Both the position numbers and the translations under genes were made by a program. This document shows, in pieces, positions 1 to 9,100 of a stretch of DNA of 40,157 nt (within the stretch, counting starts at the first letter, position 1; each line of letters opens with the position of its first letter). The notes below the pieces were generated by a model that made no database searches, was not told the origin of the DNA, and saw only the letters and a program-made list of their open reading frames with translations. The stretch is taken from positions 1-40,157 of the forward strand of contig SFIW01000020.1 in assembly GCA_004556055.1 (NCBI GenBank), given 5' to 3'. The DNA is from Planctomycetaceae bacterium. GTDB lineage: Bacteria; Planctomycetota; Planctomycetia; Pirellulales; Thermoguttaceae.

Positions 1-153
1 ACGCGAAAAGAAACGGGAAGGGAGAAGAAATGAGAAAAAAAGAAGAAAGACGTCAACAAGCTCTCAAATGTTCTTTATTTATTGCCTTTAAATAATTCAT
101 ACTCTCGTCAAGAGGAAGTTCTTAAGAAAGAGATAAAAAATTCTCTTCGATCC

Positions 154-181
154 TTGAAATAATTGACTTAAGCAGTAGAAT
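154..181 (+). promoter_or_regulatory. Putative sigma-70-type promoter of rpmG
   Basis: A TTGAAA box (154-159) and a TAGAAT box (176-181) are separated by 16 bases. Each matches five of six bases of the bacterial housekeeping consensus. Transcription would start near 188, leaving a leader of about 100 bases before rpmG. The leader contains a short inverted repeat (236-242 with 251-257) of unknown significance. Assigned by eye only. Confidence 0.5.
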
Positions 182-288
182 GATTCGACAAGCGTATTGG
201 CGAAATCGCGGTCGCGGAGTCATTAAAGAAGAACGACGCGGAATGTAGCGTCCGCGTAAAAAAAACAAGATAACCTGAGGATTGATCC

Positions 289-456
289 ATGGCTGGTAAG
301 AGTAAGAAAAAGGCGGAAACCGTCTACCTCGTTTGTGAAGAGACTGGCGATTATAACTACATCGTTCGTCGTAAGCCGGGCGGCGAAAAACTCAAGCTCA
401 AGAAGTACTGCCCGCGCCTTCGCAAGCACACGCTTCACGTCGAAAAGAAAAAGTAA
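289..456 (+). CDS. rpmG: 50S ribosomal protein L33
   Basis: A 55-residue basic protein with the L33 pattern: a VYLVCEETGDYNY strand, a Lys-rich centre, and a YCPRLRKHTLHVEKKK tail. L33 is a small protein of the large ribosomal subunit near the E site. In zinc-binding L33 two CxxC pairs hold the metal. Here only the first Cys of each pair survives (C16-x-x-T19 and C41-x-x-L44), so this is a zinc-independent type. The ATG at 289 follows a TGAGG Shine-Dalgarno-like stretch, and a strong terminator follows the stop. The gene is monocistronic here; the secE/nusG neighbours common in other bacteria are not within the window. Length and sequence fit the family well. Confidence 0.95.
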   Translation: MAGKSKKKAETVYLVCEETGDYNYIVRRKPGGEKLKLKKYCPRLRKHTLHVEKKK

Positions 457-481
457 TTTTCGGCACGCGTCCGTGACGTCG

Positions 482-513
482 CGCGCTTAGGTTTTGACTA
501 AGCGCGTTTTTTT
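482..513 (+). terminator. Rho-independent terminator of rpmG
   Basis: A perfect 9-base-pair stem (CGCGCTTAG with CTAAGCGCG) with a 7-base loop is followed directly by a run of seven T. It lies 25 bases after the rpmG stop codon. Confidence 0.9.
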
Positions 514-542
514 ATTTCTTGCGATTCCCATTTCAAAAGTAA

Positions 543-578
543 AGAGGCCGCTACGAAATATCTCTCGTCGCGGCCTCT
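543..578 (-). terminator. Terminator of the giant LEPR protein gene, possibly bidirectional
   Basis: A 9-base-pair stem (AGAGGCCGC with GCGGCCTCT) with an 18-base loop sits 20 bases beyond the stop of the minus-strand gene that ends at 598. On the minus strand it is followed by TTTACTTTTG, and on the plus strand by CTATTTTTA, so it may stop transcription in both directions between the convergent rpmG and the giant gene. Confidence 0.75.
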
Positions 579-597
579 CTATTTTTATGCGTCAGAA

Positions 598-3500
598 TCA
601 AGCTTTTTCAACGTAATCCGGATTCATGACGGTGATTTCTAGTTTCTGAGAGACGCTCTCGCCGTAGTCGATCGTCTTATTCGCGACCGAAAGGAACGTC
701 TGAGCGTTCACGGTAATCGTCACCGTCTTGGACTTCGCGTTCTTATCGCTTTGGAAGTAGTTTGCAGGAACGTCCCACGTAATCGTGCCAGACGATGCGT
801 GAATCTTCATTCCCGAGGGAAGGTTGGAAGAACCAAGAGAGTATTCAACCCCCTTAGCGCCTTCGGGAGTCTTGGCAAAGACGGTCGTCTCCAAAGACTT
901 GCCTGCGGTTACCGTTGCGCCTTCAAGTTCGTCGAAATCGGGAACAAGTCCTTTTTTCGCGTCATAGCTGGAATTGGAGACAAGGATCTCGACAATTTGC
1001 GTCGAACTTAAACCGTCGACGTACGTCTTGCCGTCGTCGCCAAGCGTCTGTTTCGTCGCCTTGACGGTGACGTTGATCCGCCGCGCTTTCACGTCGGAAG
1101 TCATTAAATCTTCCGGAACGTCCCAGACCAATTTGCCGGTAACCGCGTCGATCTTCATTCCCTTAGGAGCGTCGTCGCCGCTGAGTTCATAGACGATTCG
1201 ATCGGAGATCTTGTTCGGATCGGTCGCTTTAATCGTGACTTCCACCTCCTTGCCAGTCGAGGCGTTGACCGTGTCGAGAGCCGTGAAAACAGGAACCGAC
1301 TCTTTATAGTTCGGATTGAGGATCGTCAACTTGAAGGACGTCGCGTCATTCTCGCCGTAGCTGATCGATTCGGAACTATCGTCAAGCACGACGCGCGCGA
1401 CAACGGTAATAGTGATCGTCTTCGACTCAGTCGTCGTGTCCGTAGAGAAGTAGTTTTTCGGAGACTCCCAAGAGATCTTTCCCGTTTCGGAATCGATCTT
1501 CATACCGTCGGGAGCGTTGCTGCCCAAAGAATATTCGATCGCTTTAGCGCCTTCAGGCTTCGTCGCGGAAGCAGTCGTTTCGAAGGTCTTACCCGCTTCG
1601 ACCGTACCGTCCTTAATGGCGTCGAGTTCAGGAGCGCCAACTTCTCCTTCGACATACTTCGCGTTCGAAACGACAATGTCGACGTTCTGAGACGCGCTCA
1701 AGCCGTTCTTATAGGTCTTGCCGTCTTCGCCGAGGAACTGCTCCGTCGCCTTAACCGTCACGGTAAACTTCTGCTGTTTCACGCTCTCGGCAAGGTAATC
1801 TTCAGGAACTTTCCAAGTGATTTTGCCCGTCGTGGAATCGATCTTCAAACCGTCGGGAATATCGTCGCCGGCGAACTCATAGACGACGCGGTCAGCCAAA
1901 CCGTTCGGATCCTTCGCCTTGATAGTCGTTTCGAGCGTCTTGCCAGTCGTCGCCTCGATGGCGTTGATTTTATCAAAGGCGGGCGCGCTATCCTTGTAAT
2001 TAGGATTGGAAATCGTAACCTCCAAGGTCTGAGAGACCGTGTCGCCAAAGTTCGTGGCGCCGTTCTTAGACGAGATAATCGTTTCCGCGTTCACTGTGAC
2101 TTTGATAGTCGCCGACATGGACTTCGTGTCGTTTTTAAAATAATCCTTCGCAACAGCCCAGGTGATCTTACCCGTCGTCAAGTCGATCTTCATTCCGGAA
2201 GGGGCTTTACTATCGAGGGAATACTGAACGCCGATCGCTCCCTTGGGCGCCGTCGCCTTAACGGTCGTTTCGAGGGTTTCCCCCGCCTTCACCGAGACGC
2301 CGTCGAGTTTGTCGAAGGTTGGAGCGAGCCCCTCTTTCTTGTCGTACTTGGCGTTCGAAATCACGAACGTCACGTCTTTCGTCGCCGATTTGCCGTCGTA
2401 GTATGATTTGCCGTCCGCGCTTAGGTATTGCTCCGTCGCCTTAACGGTCAAAACGTACTTTTGATAGTTCACGCTCGAAGCGAGATAATTCGCTGGAACC
2501 TTCCAGGTGATTTTGCCCGTTTTAGAGTCGATCGAGAGTCCGTCGGGAAGGTTGTCCCCTTCGAGAGAGTAGACGATCCTCTCCGATTCAGAATCAGGAT
2601 CGGTCGCTTTGACGGTCGTCCCCAAAGTTTCGTTCGTCGAACCGGTCACCGTCTTAACGTCTTCAAATTTCGGCGCCGAGTCGTCCGCGATCTCATCCTC
2701 GCCAAAGGACGGATCGGAATAAATAGCGTCGAGGATTGAAGCTTTCGAGTAACCGGCGCGCCACATCTTCAAAATGCTCGTCAGATCGGTCGCAACGCTC
2801 GCGCCCGTCGCTTTATTGCTTAGATAGAAGTTCGACGAGTCGGAGGACGCGTTGGAGTTAGACGCCTTGGCCAACGCGGCGTCTTTAAGCTCTTGCGCGT
2901 CGCTCGGAGCCTTTCCTTCTTTAACAAGGCGTTCAAACTCTTTGGTCAATTCTTCGAGAACGGTCAGGTAATCGTCCGCCGTCTGAGAATCTTTCTCGGA
3001 AAGCTCTTTGCGCGCTTGAGCGACTACGTCTTCAAAGGCATTCTGCGCGTCTTTACGATTTTGAATCAACTTCGAGAAGCTCGAATGTCCGCGGAGATAC
3101 TCTTCAGCGGCGCGCGCAAAGGTTGCGTCGCGTTCTTCCACTGCGGACAGGTACGCGTCGAGATAATCGCGCAGATGCTTCGTATTTGACTGATAGCGTT
3201 CTTCCGTCGCGTCAACCCACGCTTCATACCAGGCGTCCCAGTCGTCGTACGTCGGATCCTCGGTCGGGCGCGCAACGTAAACAACCGCCGTCGCCGTCGC
3301 AGCTCCTCCGTAGTTGATATAATCGTCTCCCGTTTCAACGACCGTTTTGACCTGAATCTCGACTTTGATTTCGATCTTCGTCACGTCGGCGTCCGCGTCC
3401 TCGAAGTAATCGGCGGGAACTTTCCACGTCACGACACCAGTCTTGGAGTCGATCGTCATCCCTTCGGGAACGTCGAAGTCTTCGGCGAAGAAGTAGCGCA

Positions 3501-5995
3501 CGCCCTCCGCGTCGGCGCCTTCCGGCAACTCCGCTTTCACGGTGAAGGTCAACGTCTTGCCCGCTTCGACAAACTGATCGGGAATTTCCGCGATCGTCGG
3601 CGCTTCAAGCTCTTCTGGATCGGACGCTTTATTGATTACCGTAATCTCGAAGGTCTTCTGAGAAGAGGGGCCGTCGACGTAAGAGCCGTCCTCTTGCAAA
3701 AACTGCTTCGTCGCCTTGATAACGAGCCCGTAAACCTGCTCGCTCACATTGGACGCAAGATAATCTTTCGACACGTTCCAGACGACCTTGCCAGTTTCTT
3801 TGTTGATCGCGATCCCTTTGGGAAGATCGCCGTTCACAATCTCGTAAACGATTCTGTCGGCGTCGCCAATGTTATCTTTAGCGATCGCTTCAAATTCGAG
3901 CGTATCGCCCGTCTCCACGACGAGATCGTCGACGTCTTTAAAGACCGGAGCTTCATCGACATAGTCGGGGTTGACGATCTTCAAAACGAGAGTCGTCGAC
4001 GCGCTTTCGCCGTAAGTTACCGACGAGTCTCCCGTTTCCAAAATCGACTGAGCATTAATTGTAATCTTAATCGACTTCGACTCGGTCTTTGTGTCGCCGT
4101 CGAAGTAATCGGCGGGAACCTTCCACGTGATTTTGCCCGTTTCGGGATCGATCGTCATTCCCTCTGGGGCTTTGTTTCCCAGGGAGTATTCGACGCCCTC
4201 GGCGCCCTTAGGCGTTTCCGCCTTCACGGTCGTTTCGAAGGTTTTGCCCGCTTCTACCGTTTCCTCCTCGAGTTCGCCCCAAACGGGAGGAACTCCTTTG
4301 GATTCGTCGTAGGCGGAGTTTGCGACGAGGATCGTAATTTCGCGCGTCGCGTCAAGACCGTCCGTGTAATGTTTGCCGTCGTCGCCAAGGTACTGTTCCG
4401 TCGCCTTCACAACGATCGTGATCTTTTGCGCCTTGACGTTCGATTCAAGGAGATCCTTCGGAACATCCCAGGTGAGGCGACCGGTCGTCGCGTCGATCGC
4501 AAGCCCCTTGGGGAGCTCGTCGCCGACGATCTCGTAGACGATGCGATCCGCCATATTGTTCGGGTCTTTTGCGACGATCGTCGTGTCGAGAGGTTTGCCC
4601 GTCGTCGCGTCGATCACGCCGACGTTATTGAAGACAGGTTCGGCGTCTTCGAAATCAGGATTCAAGACGGTGAGAAGGATCGTGGTGGACGCGGAATCGC
4701 CGAAATCGGTCGTGACGTCCGTCTTCTTCAAGATCGCGCTCGCGACGATATGGAGTTCGATCTCGCGCGAATATTCTTCGGTGTTGGAGAAGAAGTTCTC
4801 CGGGCAAGACCAGCGAATCGTACCGTCTTCGTCAATCTTCATATCGTCCGGATAATCTCCGGTAAGAGCGTAGACGACGCCTTCGGCGCCCTTCGCCGTC
4901 GCGACGACTTGATAGACGAGGTCGTCCCCCGCCATGATCGTTTTGCCAGGATATTCTTCCCAGACGGGAACGATCGCTTCGTCTTTATCATAGAAGCCGT
5001 TGTCGATATAGATCGCGAAAGTTCTCTCGGAAGAGAGACCGTCTTCATAGTACCCGTCCCCGTCGATATACTGCTCGGTCGCAACTACGGTGACGAGATA
5101 AATCTGATAGAGAACGTTGCTATCGAGGTAATCCTCGGGAATATTCCAAATGAGTCGGCCAGTCTCGGCGTCGATGGAGAGACCTTCGGGGAGGTTCTCT
5201 CCCTTGAGGGTGAAACTAATACGATCTGCGAGGTTATTAGGATCGGTCGCCTTAATCACCGTTTCGAACGTTTCCCCGGTCACAGCGTCGATGACGTCGA
5301 TATCGCCGATTACCGGCTCGGCGTCGACATAATTCGGGTTGAGCAATTCAATTTCGAGTTCAACCGTTCCATAATCGCCGTAATCGGTCGTATTCTCGCC
5401 TTCGCCAAGAATCGCGCGGGCGCTGATCTTAACGACAAAAGTCTTGGAGTACGTGTCGGTACTCTGGAAGAAATCCTCGGCGGGAGACCAGGCGATCTGA
5501 CCGTTGGAGTCGATCGTAATTCCCGACGGAAGGGCGTCCCCAGAAAGGGAGTATTCCACGCCCGCGACCTCGGAACCGAAGGAAGCGGACGCGTCAAACT
5601 CAAAAGTTTCGCCCGCCTTGAAGGTCTGTTTGTCGAAATCGTTCCACATCGGGAGATAGTTGACGTCTTCGACGTACGTTTCGTTGAAGACTTCAAGGGT
5701 AAATTCCTGCTCGACGCTGGCGCCGTCAACGAGATTGCCCTCTTCGTCCTCCACGAGCTCCGTCGCCTTCACCACAAATCGATAGTTCTGCGACTTGACC
5801 AAAGAATCGAGATAATCGCTCGGAATCTCCCAAGACAAAACGCCCGTTTCGGAATCGATCGCGATAAGGCAGTCTTCTCCGACAATCTCATATTTCATCT
5901 TGATCGTCGGATCGGCGGAATCGTTCGCGGTGATCTGTCCCTTATATTCCGTTCCCGTCTTCGCCGTATTCTCAACAAAGTCGGCAAAGAGCGGC
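598..5995 (-). repeat. Coding array of about 14 alternating A/B protein repeats of about 110 residues
   Basis: Within the giant gene the units follow A-B-A-B order. A units contain KATDPNxxADRIVYE and ATEQxLxxDGKxYxDGLS, and end in a V/ISN-x-xYD linker. B units contain VxAGKTLETTVxAxxPxGAxGVEYSL and end in YGE...NPxY. I count A0 through A6 and B1 through B7. The array is broken after B4 by the helical insert (about 2690-3255) and stops exactly at the end of B7. Similarity is clear at protein level. Nucleotide identity between units was not measured. Confidence 0.85.
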
Positions 5996-7869
5996 TTGCC
6001 CGCGATATTGAAGACTAAGGGATGTACAACGACATGGCCGGTAGCGTCTGTCGCTTCAATTTCAATCTCGTACGTTCCGGCGTCTCCTGCGGCCGCGTTC
6101 CATGTCAACTTACCGTCGGCGGAAAGGGTTAAGAACGAGGGAACTTTGGAACCTTCTTTGAAGGCGTACTGAACGTCCGCGCGCTGCGTTCCGTCTTCGT
6201 TCGTCTTGTTTGAGACAAACTGGTAAGAATCGTCGACGCCCGCATACGCGGTGATCTGATCGGGCGCGTCCGCCAATTCCAACTCTTCGGGATCGTAGAA
6301 GAAGTTGAAGGTCGAGACTTCGCTCTTGAGAGGATCGTGCGAGATAACCTTGTCGAGGGACAAAACTTGCTGAATCGACAGCTCGTGTTCCCCTTCCGCA
6401 AGCTCTTCGTCCATTCCGAGAGTCAGCGTATAGCTTGCCAAGCCAGTTTCGGAATCGTAAGTGTGCGATTTAATCGAATAGATATACTCCACTCCGTCGA
6501 TCATGACGACGAAATCCTTACTGAAGGTAATCGCGTCGTTGACCTCGTACGCCTCAACGGAAACCTGAATTTCCCCCTCCTTGAAGCTTGAACCAATAAA
6601 GAACAACTCGCCGTAAGAGCCCGCTGGATAGCCAAGCAATTCGACGCCAGGCGCGACGGGCGCGACGAAAACGTCCGTCTCGGTCGTCGTCTTCATTTCG
6701 AGAGACTTGACGCTGGCGGTTACGGTCAACTTGAGATACTGCGCGCCCGCCTTGTCCGTCTTGATAGTAAAACGTCCGGAATTGTTTTCATCGGCGACGA
6801 TTTCATAACGCTCGGCGTCGGCGTCCGCCGTTATAGAATAGGTAATTTCCGATTCGGCAAACTCGGTTGGGAGATTAATTTCGAGAGACTCGCCCGCAGT
6901 CAAATTGAAATCGTACTGCGCCAGGGCGTCGTTAATATAGTCGGTAAAGCCTTTCTCGCCGACGTAAACCGTCGTACTCTGGAGTTCCTGTTCTCCATCG
7001 GCGTTCTCGCTTGTGAAGGAGAGGACGGTTTTTCCGCCCTTGGAGTCGTCCGTCGTCAGACGCAACACGCCTTGAGTTTGCGACGAATCGGCGACGACAT
7101 GAACGTCTTTTAGCGTAAACGAATCGATGGGAACCGAAAGTTCGCCGCGGTTATTGTGCGTAATTTCCGCGTTCTCGAGCGTCTCGATCACGTCGTAACC
7201 GTCCACGACGTATCCGAAGACATTGTAGCCGCCGTCAAGCCAATCGGTCGCGTCAAAGGTGATATAGAACTGCGCGTCGCTCGTATTCGGCCCGCTGTTG
7301 GCGTAAGCGACGGTACCGCGTCGACTATGCGTCAAGACGTCGCTATGTTCGTCGGCGATCGACAATCCCGATCCGCCGACGCCGTCCCCATTAGGCGAGC
7401 CGCCTTGGAACATAAAGCCGGGCATGATACGGTGAAGACTCAGACCTTCGTAATAGTCGCTCGCCACAAGTTCGAGGAAGTGACTCGACGAATTCGGCGC
7501 CTCGCCCTCCGATTGGAAGAGCTGAATCACGACTTCACCAAGCGTGGAGACCGCGCCGTTCGTCGACGTCTGAACTATCGTCATCGAGACTTGAGATCCC
7601 TGAGGAAAAGACGCGGTCAAACCGTCGACGGAACTCGTGTCGACAAAATCAAAATTCTTTCCCTCAATAGCGTAGTGCCAAGTGTTGTCCGTCGACGGAA
7701 GCGTAATGACGTCGGGAAGCGTTTCATAAAGCGCGGCGTCGAGCATCTGTCGGGGTTCAAGAGCTTCAAAAATTCGTTGACGGCATAATTCTCTCTGCGC
7801 CTTGCGCCGAGCCTCTTCCTTACGTCTCTCGCGCGAAAGAATGTTACGGAGCTTAGAAGAAATCTTCAT
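598..7869 (-). CDS. Giant LEPR-motif protein with cyclophilin domain and alternating Ig/cadherin-like repeats
   Basis: This 2423-residue protein starts with a very basic, Arg-rich segment and FEALEPRQMLDAA (residues 34-46), the N-terminal LEPR motif of large planctomycete surface proteins. Residues about 108-258 form a cyclophilin-type peptidyl-prolyl isomerase domain. HRIMPGFMFQGG (146-157) carries the catalytic-type Arg147, Phe152, Met153 and Gln155; GPNTSDAQF and a W210-LDG motif also match. From about residue 535 to the end are some 15 Ig-like units with the recurring core GLxIDxxTGKITWxVPxDY. From about 627 they alternate strictly between two subtypes (A and B). A helical, charged insert (about 1537-1726) splits the array. 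The protein is probably exported and envelope-attached or secreted; no C-terminal anchor is visible. ATG 7869 follows AAGGA at a good distance. What it folds or binds is unknown. Confidence 0.9.
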   Translation of the reverse strand: MKISSKLRNILSRERRKEEARRKAQRELCRQRIFEALEPRQMLDAALYETLPDVITLPSTDNTWHYAIEGKNFDFVDTSSVDGLTASFPQGSQVSMTIVQTSTNGAVSTLGEVVIQLFQSEGEAPNSSSHFLELVASDYYEGLSLHRIMPGFMFQGGSPNGDGVGGSGLSIADEHSDVLTHSRRGTVAYANSGPNTSDAQFYITFDATDWLDGGYNVFGYVVDGYDVIETLENAEITHNNRGELSVPIDSFTLKDVHVVADSSQTQGVLRLTTDDSKGGKTVLSFTSENADGEQELQSTTVYVGEKGFTDYINDALAQYDFNLTAGESLEINLPTEFAESEITYSITADADAERYEIVADENNSGRFTIKTDKAGAQYLKLTVTASVKSLEMKTTTETDVFVAPVAPGVELLGYPAGSYGELFFIGSSFKEGEIQVSVEAYEVNDAITFSKDFVVMIDGVEYIYSIKSHTYDSETGLASYTLTLGMDEELAEGEHELSIQQVLSLDKVISHDPLKSEVSTFNFFYDPEELELADAPDQITAYAGVDDSYQFVSNKTNEDGTQRADVQYAFKEGSKVPSFLTLSADGKLTWNAAAGDAGTYEIEIEATDATGHVVVHPLVFNIAGKPLFADFVENTAKTGTEYKGQITANDSADPTIKMKYEIVGEDCLIAIDSETGVLSWEIPSDYLDSLVKSQNYRFVVKATELVEDEEGNLVDGASVEQEFTLEVFNETYVEDVNYLPMWNDFDKQTFKAGETFEFDASASFGSEVAGVEYSLSGDALPSGITIDSNGQIAWSPAEDFFQSTDTYSKTFVVKISARAILGEGENTTDYGDYGTVELEIELLNPNYVDAEPVIGDIDVIDAVTGETFETVIKATDPNNLADRISFTLKGENLPEGLSIDAETGRLIWNIPEDYLDSNVLYQIYLVTVVATEQYIDGDGYYEDGLSSERTFAIYIDNGFYDKDEAIVPVWEEYPGKTIMAGDDLVYQVVATAKGAEGVVYALTGDYPDDMKIDEDGTIRWSCPENFFSNTEEYSREIELHIVASAILKKTDVTTDFGDSASTTILLTVLNPDFEDAEPVFNNVGVIDATTGKPLDTTIVAKDPNNMADRIVYEIVGDELPKGLAIDATTGRLTWDVPKDLLESNVKAQKITIVVKATEQYLGDDGKHYTDGLDATREITILVANSAYDESKGVPPVWGELEEETVEAGKTFETTVKAETPKGAEGVEYSLGNKAPEGMTIDPETGKITWKVPADYFDGDTKTESKSIKITINAQSILETGDSSVTYGESASTTLVLKIVNPDYVDEAPVFKDVDDLVVETGDTLEFEAIAKDNIGDADRIVYEIVNGDLPKGIAINKETGKVVWNVSKDYLASNVSEQVYGLVIKATKQFLQEDGSYVDGPSSQKTFEITVINKASDPEELEAPTIAEIPDQFVEAGKTLTFTVKAELPEGADAEGVRYFFAEDFDVPEGMTIDSKTGVVTWKVPADYFEDADADVTKIEIKVEIQVKTVVETGDDYINYGGAATATAVVYVARPTEDPTYDDWDAWYEAWVDATEERYQSNTKHLRDYLDAYLSAVEERDATFARAAEEYLRGHSSFSKLIQNRKDAQNAFEDVVAQARKELSEKDSQTADDYLTVLEELTKEFERLVKEGKAPSDAQELKDAALAKASNSNASSDSSNFYLSNKATGASVATDLTSILKMWRAGYSKASILDAIYSDPSFGEDEIADDSAPKFEDVKTVTGSTNETLGTTVKATDPDSESERIVYSLEGDNLPDGLSIDSKTGKITWKVPANYLASSVNYQKYVLTVKATEQYLSADGKSYYDGKSATKDVTFVISNAKYDKKEGLAPTFDKLDGVSVKAGETLETTVKATAPKGAIGVQYSLDSKAPSGMKIDLTTGKITWAVAKDYFKNDTKSMSATIKVTVNAETIISSKNGATNFGDTVSQTLEVTISNPNYKDSAPAFDKINAIEATTGKTLETTIKAKDPNGLADRVVYEFAGDDIPDGLKIDSTTGKITWKVPEDYLAESVKQQKFTVTVKATEQFLGEDGKTYKNGLSASQNVDIVVSNAKYVEGEVGAPELDAIKDGTVEAGKTFETTASATKPEGAKAIEYSLGSNAPDGMKIDSETGKISWESPKNYFSTDTTTESKTITITVVARVVLDDSSESISYGENDATSFKLTILNPNYKESVPVFTALDTVNASTGKEVEVTIKATDPNKISDRIVYELSGDDAPKGMKIDAVTGKLVWDVPEDLMTSDVKARRINVTVKATKQTLGDDGKTYVDGLSSTQIVEILVSNSSYDAKKGLVPDFDELEGATVTAGKSLETTVFAKTPEGAKGVEYSLGSSNLPSGMKIHASSGTITWDVPANYFQSDKNAKSKTVTITVNAQTFLSVANKTIDYGESVSQKLEITVMNPDYVEKA

Positions 7870-8380
7870 GACTATTCCTTTTTCTGTAATTTCTCTATCT
7901 ATCCAATCAAACCGTCGAACAAGCGTCCCAATCCTCGACGCCTACGCGTTGTTAGGAATTTTTCACAACAAGGTTAAAGCTTTTATATTTTACCAAATAA
8001 ACGAGCTTTACCCAATATCAAAACCAACACATAAAGCACATCTTTTTTCTAAACTGTTTTATCAACGTCTCTTGTTAATAAAACTCATAACTTCCCCTTT
8101 GACGCAACGAAACTCGTTAAGTTTCACAGTATGCGTTAAAAATTCCGCTTTTTTCTATAGTTCAAAAAACAAATTATACAGAATATAGAAAAAATAGGTA
8201 ATTAAAAAAAGAATCGTCCAAAATGATAATAAACTTTTGTAAAATCCTTGACGATTGGGTCGCGCCGGGTCGCTTGAAAGAAGACGCGGAATCTATTAGA
8301 ATGTTTTGGAATGTTTCTTGACGCGCGTCCTGGCGGTCAGTCTAGGACAAAGGAAACGCCGACGTTAGAGAAATGGAGAC
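7870..8380. other. AT-rich divergent intergenic region
   Basis: About 510 bases between the divergent giant gene and the ABC ATPase gene. It is markedly AT-rich around 7960-8250. The minus side provides the AAGGA ribosome site of the giant gene, and the plus side holds the promoter called at 8274. I see no RNA gene, repeat or credible ORF; a 128-residue plus-strand reading frame here overlaps the giant gene antisense and has low-complexity composition. Confidence 0.6.
8274..8302 (+). promoter_or_regulatory. Putative promoter of the ABC ATPase gene
   Basis: TTGAAA (8274-8279), a 17-base spacer and TAGAAT (8297-8302), each one mismatch from consensus. This is the same box pair as at rpmG. The expected start near 8309 gives a leader of about 75 bases. 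Confidence 0.5.
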
Positions 8381-8389
8381 TTGGCGCAG

Positions 8390-9094
8390 ATGTTAGAGTT
8401 AAAAAACCTGAAGAAATCATATCAAGAGCCGAGCGGAGCGGAACTCCCGATTCTCGACGTTCCTCACTGGAGCGTCGACGAAGGCGAACAGGTCGTCGTT
8501 ATTGGCCCTTCCGGGTGCGGTAAGACGACGTTGCTCCATATTATCGCGGGTATTCTTCGTCCGACGTCAGGACACGTGCTCATCGACGGTTGGGACACGC
8601 CTCTCTTAACGGAATCCGAACGCGACCAATTCCGCGCGAGACGCATCGGTTACGTTTTCCAGACGTTTAATCTCCTTCCGGGTTTCACGGCGCTTGAAAA
8701 CGTCCAGCTCGGGATGGCGTTCGCGGGGCGCGGACATGATAAAAAACGCGCGGTCGAACTTCTGGAACGCGTCGGATTGGGCGCGCGCCTTCACCATAAA
8801 CCGAGCCAAATGAGCGTCGGCGAACAACAACGCGTCTCCGTCGCGCGCGCGCTCGCTAATAAGCCGAAACTCGTGTTGGCGGACGAACCGACTGCGAACG
8901 TCGACGTCGGCAATCAGCAGATCGTCGTCGACATGTTGCGCAACACGTGCCGCGAAGAAAACGTTGCGCTCATTCTCGTCACGCACTCCCCCGCGGTCGC
9001 GGAGCAGTTCGATCGCGTTGATCTTCTCACCGACGTCAACCTTGTCGCCAAACGTAAGCTTGGAGAGCAAGGGATAGACGCGACTCAAGGATGA
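8390..9094 (+). CDS. ABC transporter ATP-binding protein, LolD/MacB/DevA type
   Basis: The nucleotide-binding subunit of an ABC exporter. It has Walker A (GPSGCGKTT), a Q-loop (YVFQTFNLLPGFTALENV), a signature written MSVGEQQRVSVARAL, Walker B (LVLADEPT) and the switch His (LVTHSP). The FQTFNLLPGFTALENV pattern and the roughly 235-residue length place it with LolD/MacB/DevA ATPases, which pair with FtsX-like permeases to extract lipoproteins or export small molecules. No permease lies next to it, so it is an orphan here. Start choice: ATG 8390 (MLELKNLKKSY) fits homologues and lies 11 bases after GGAG. The frame also opens at TTG 8381, but only 2 bases after that GGAG. The role is known only at family level. 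Confidence 0.85.
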   Translation: MLELKNLKKSYQEPSGAELPILDVPHWSVDEGEQVVVIGPSGCGKTTLLHIIAGILRPTSGHVLIDGWDTPLLTESERDQFRARRIGYVFQTFNLLPGFTALENVQLGMAFAGRGHDKKRAVELLERVGLGARLHHKPSQMSVGEQQRVSVARALANKPKLVLADEPTANVDVGNQQIVVDMLRNTCREENVALILVTHSPAVAEQFDRVDLLTDVNLVAKRKLGEQGIDATQG

Positions 9095-9100
9095 TCGTTT

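Noticed and set aside
3694..6018. A 774-codon plus-strand open frame antisense to the giant gene
   Set aside because: It is the mirror of the repeat-rich minus-strand gene: periodic composition, no ribosome site, and no family pattern. The minus strand has clear domain motifs.
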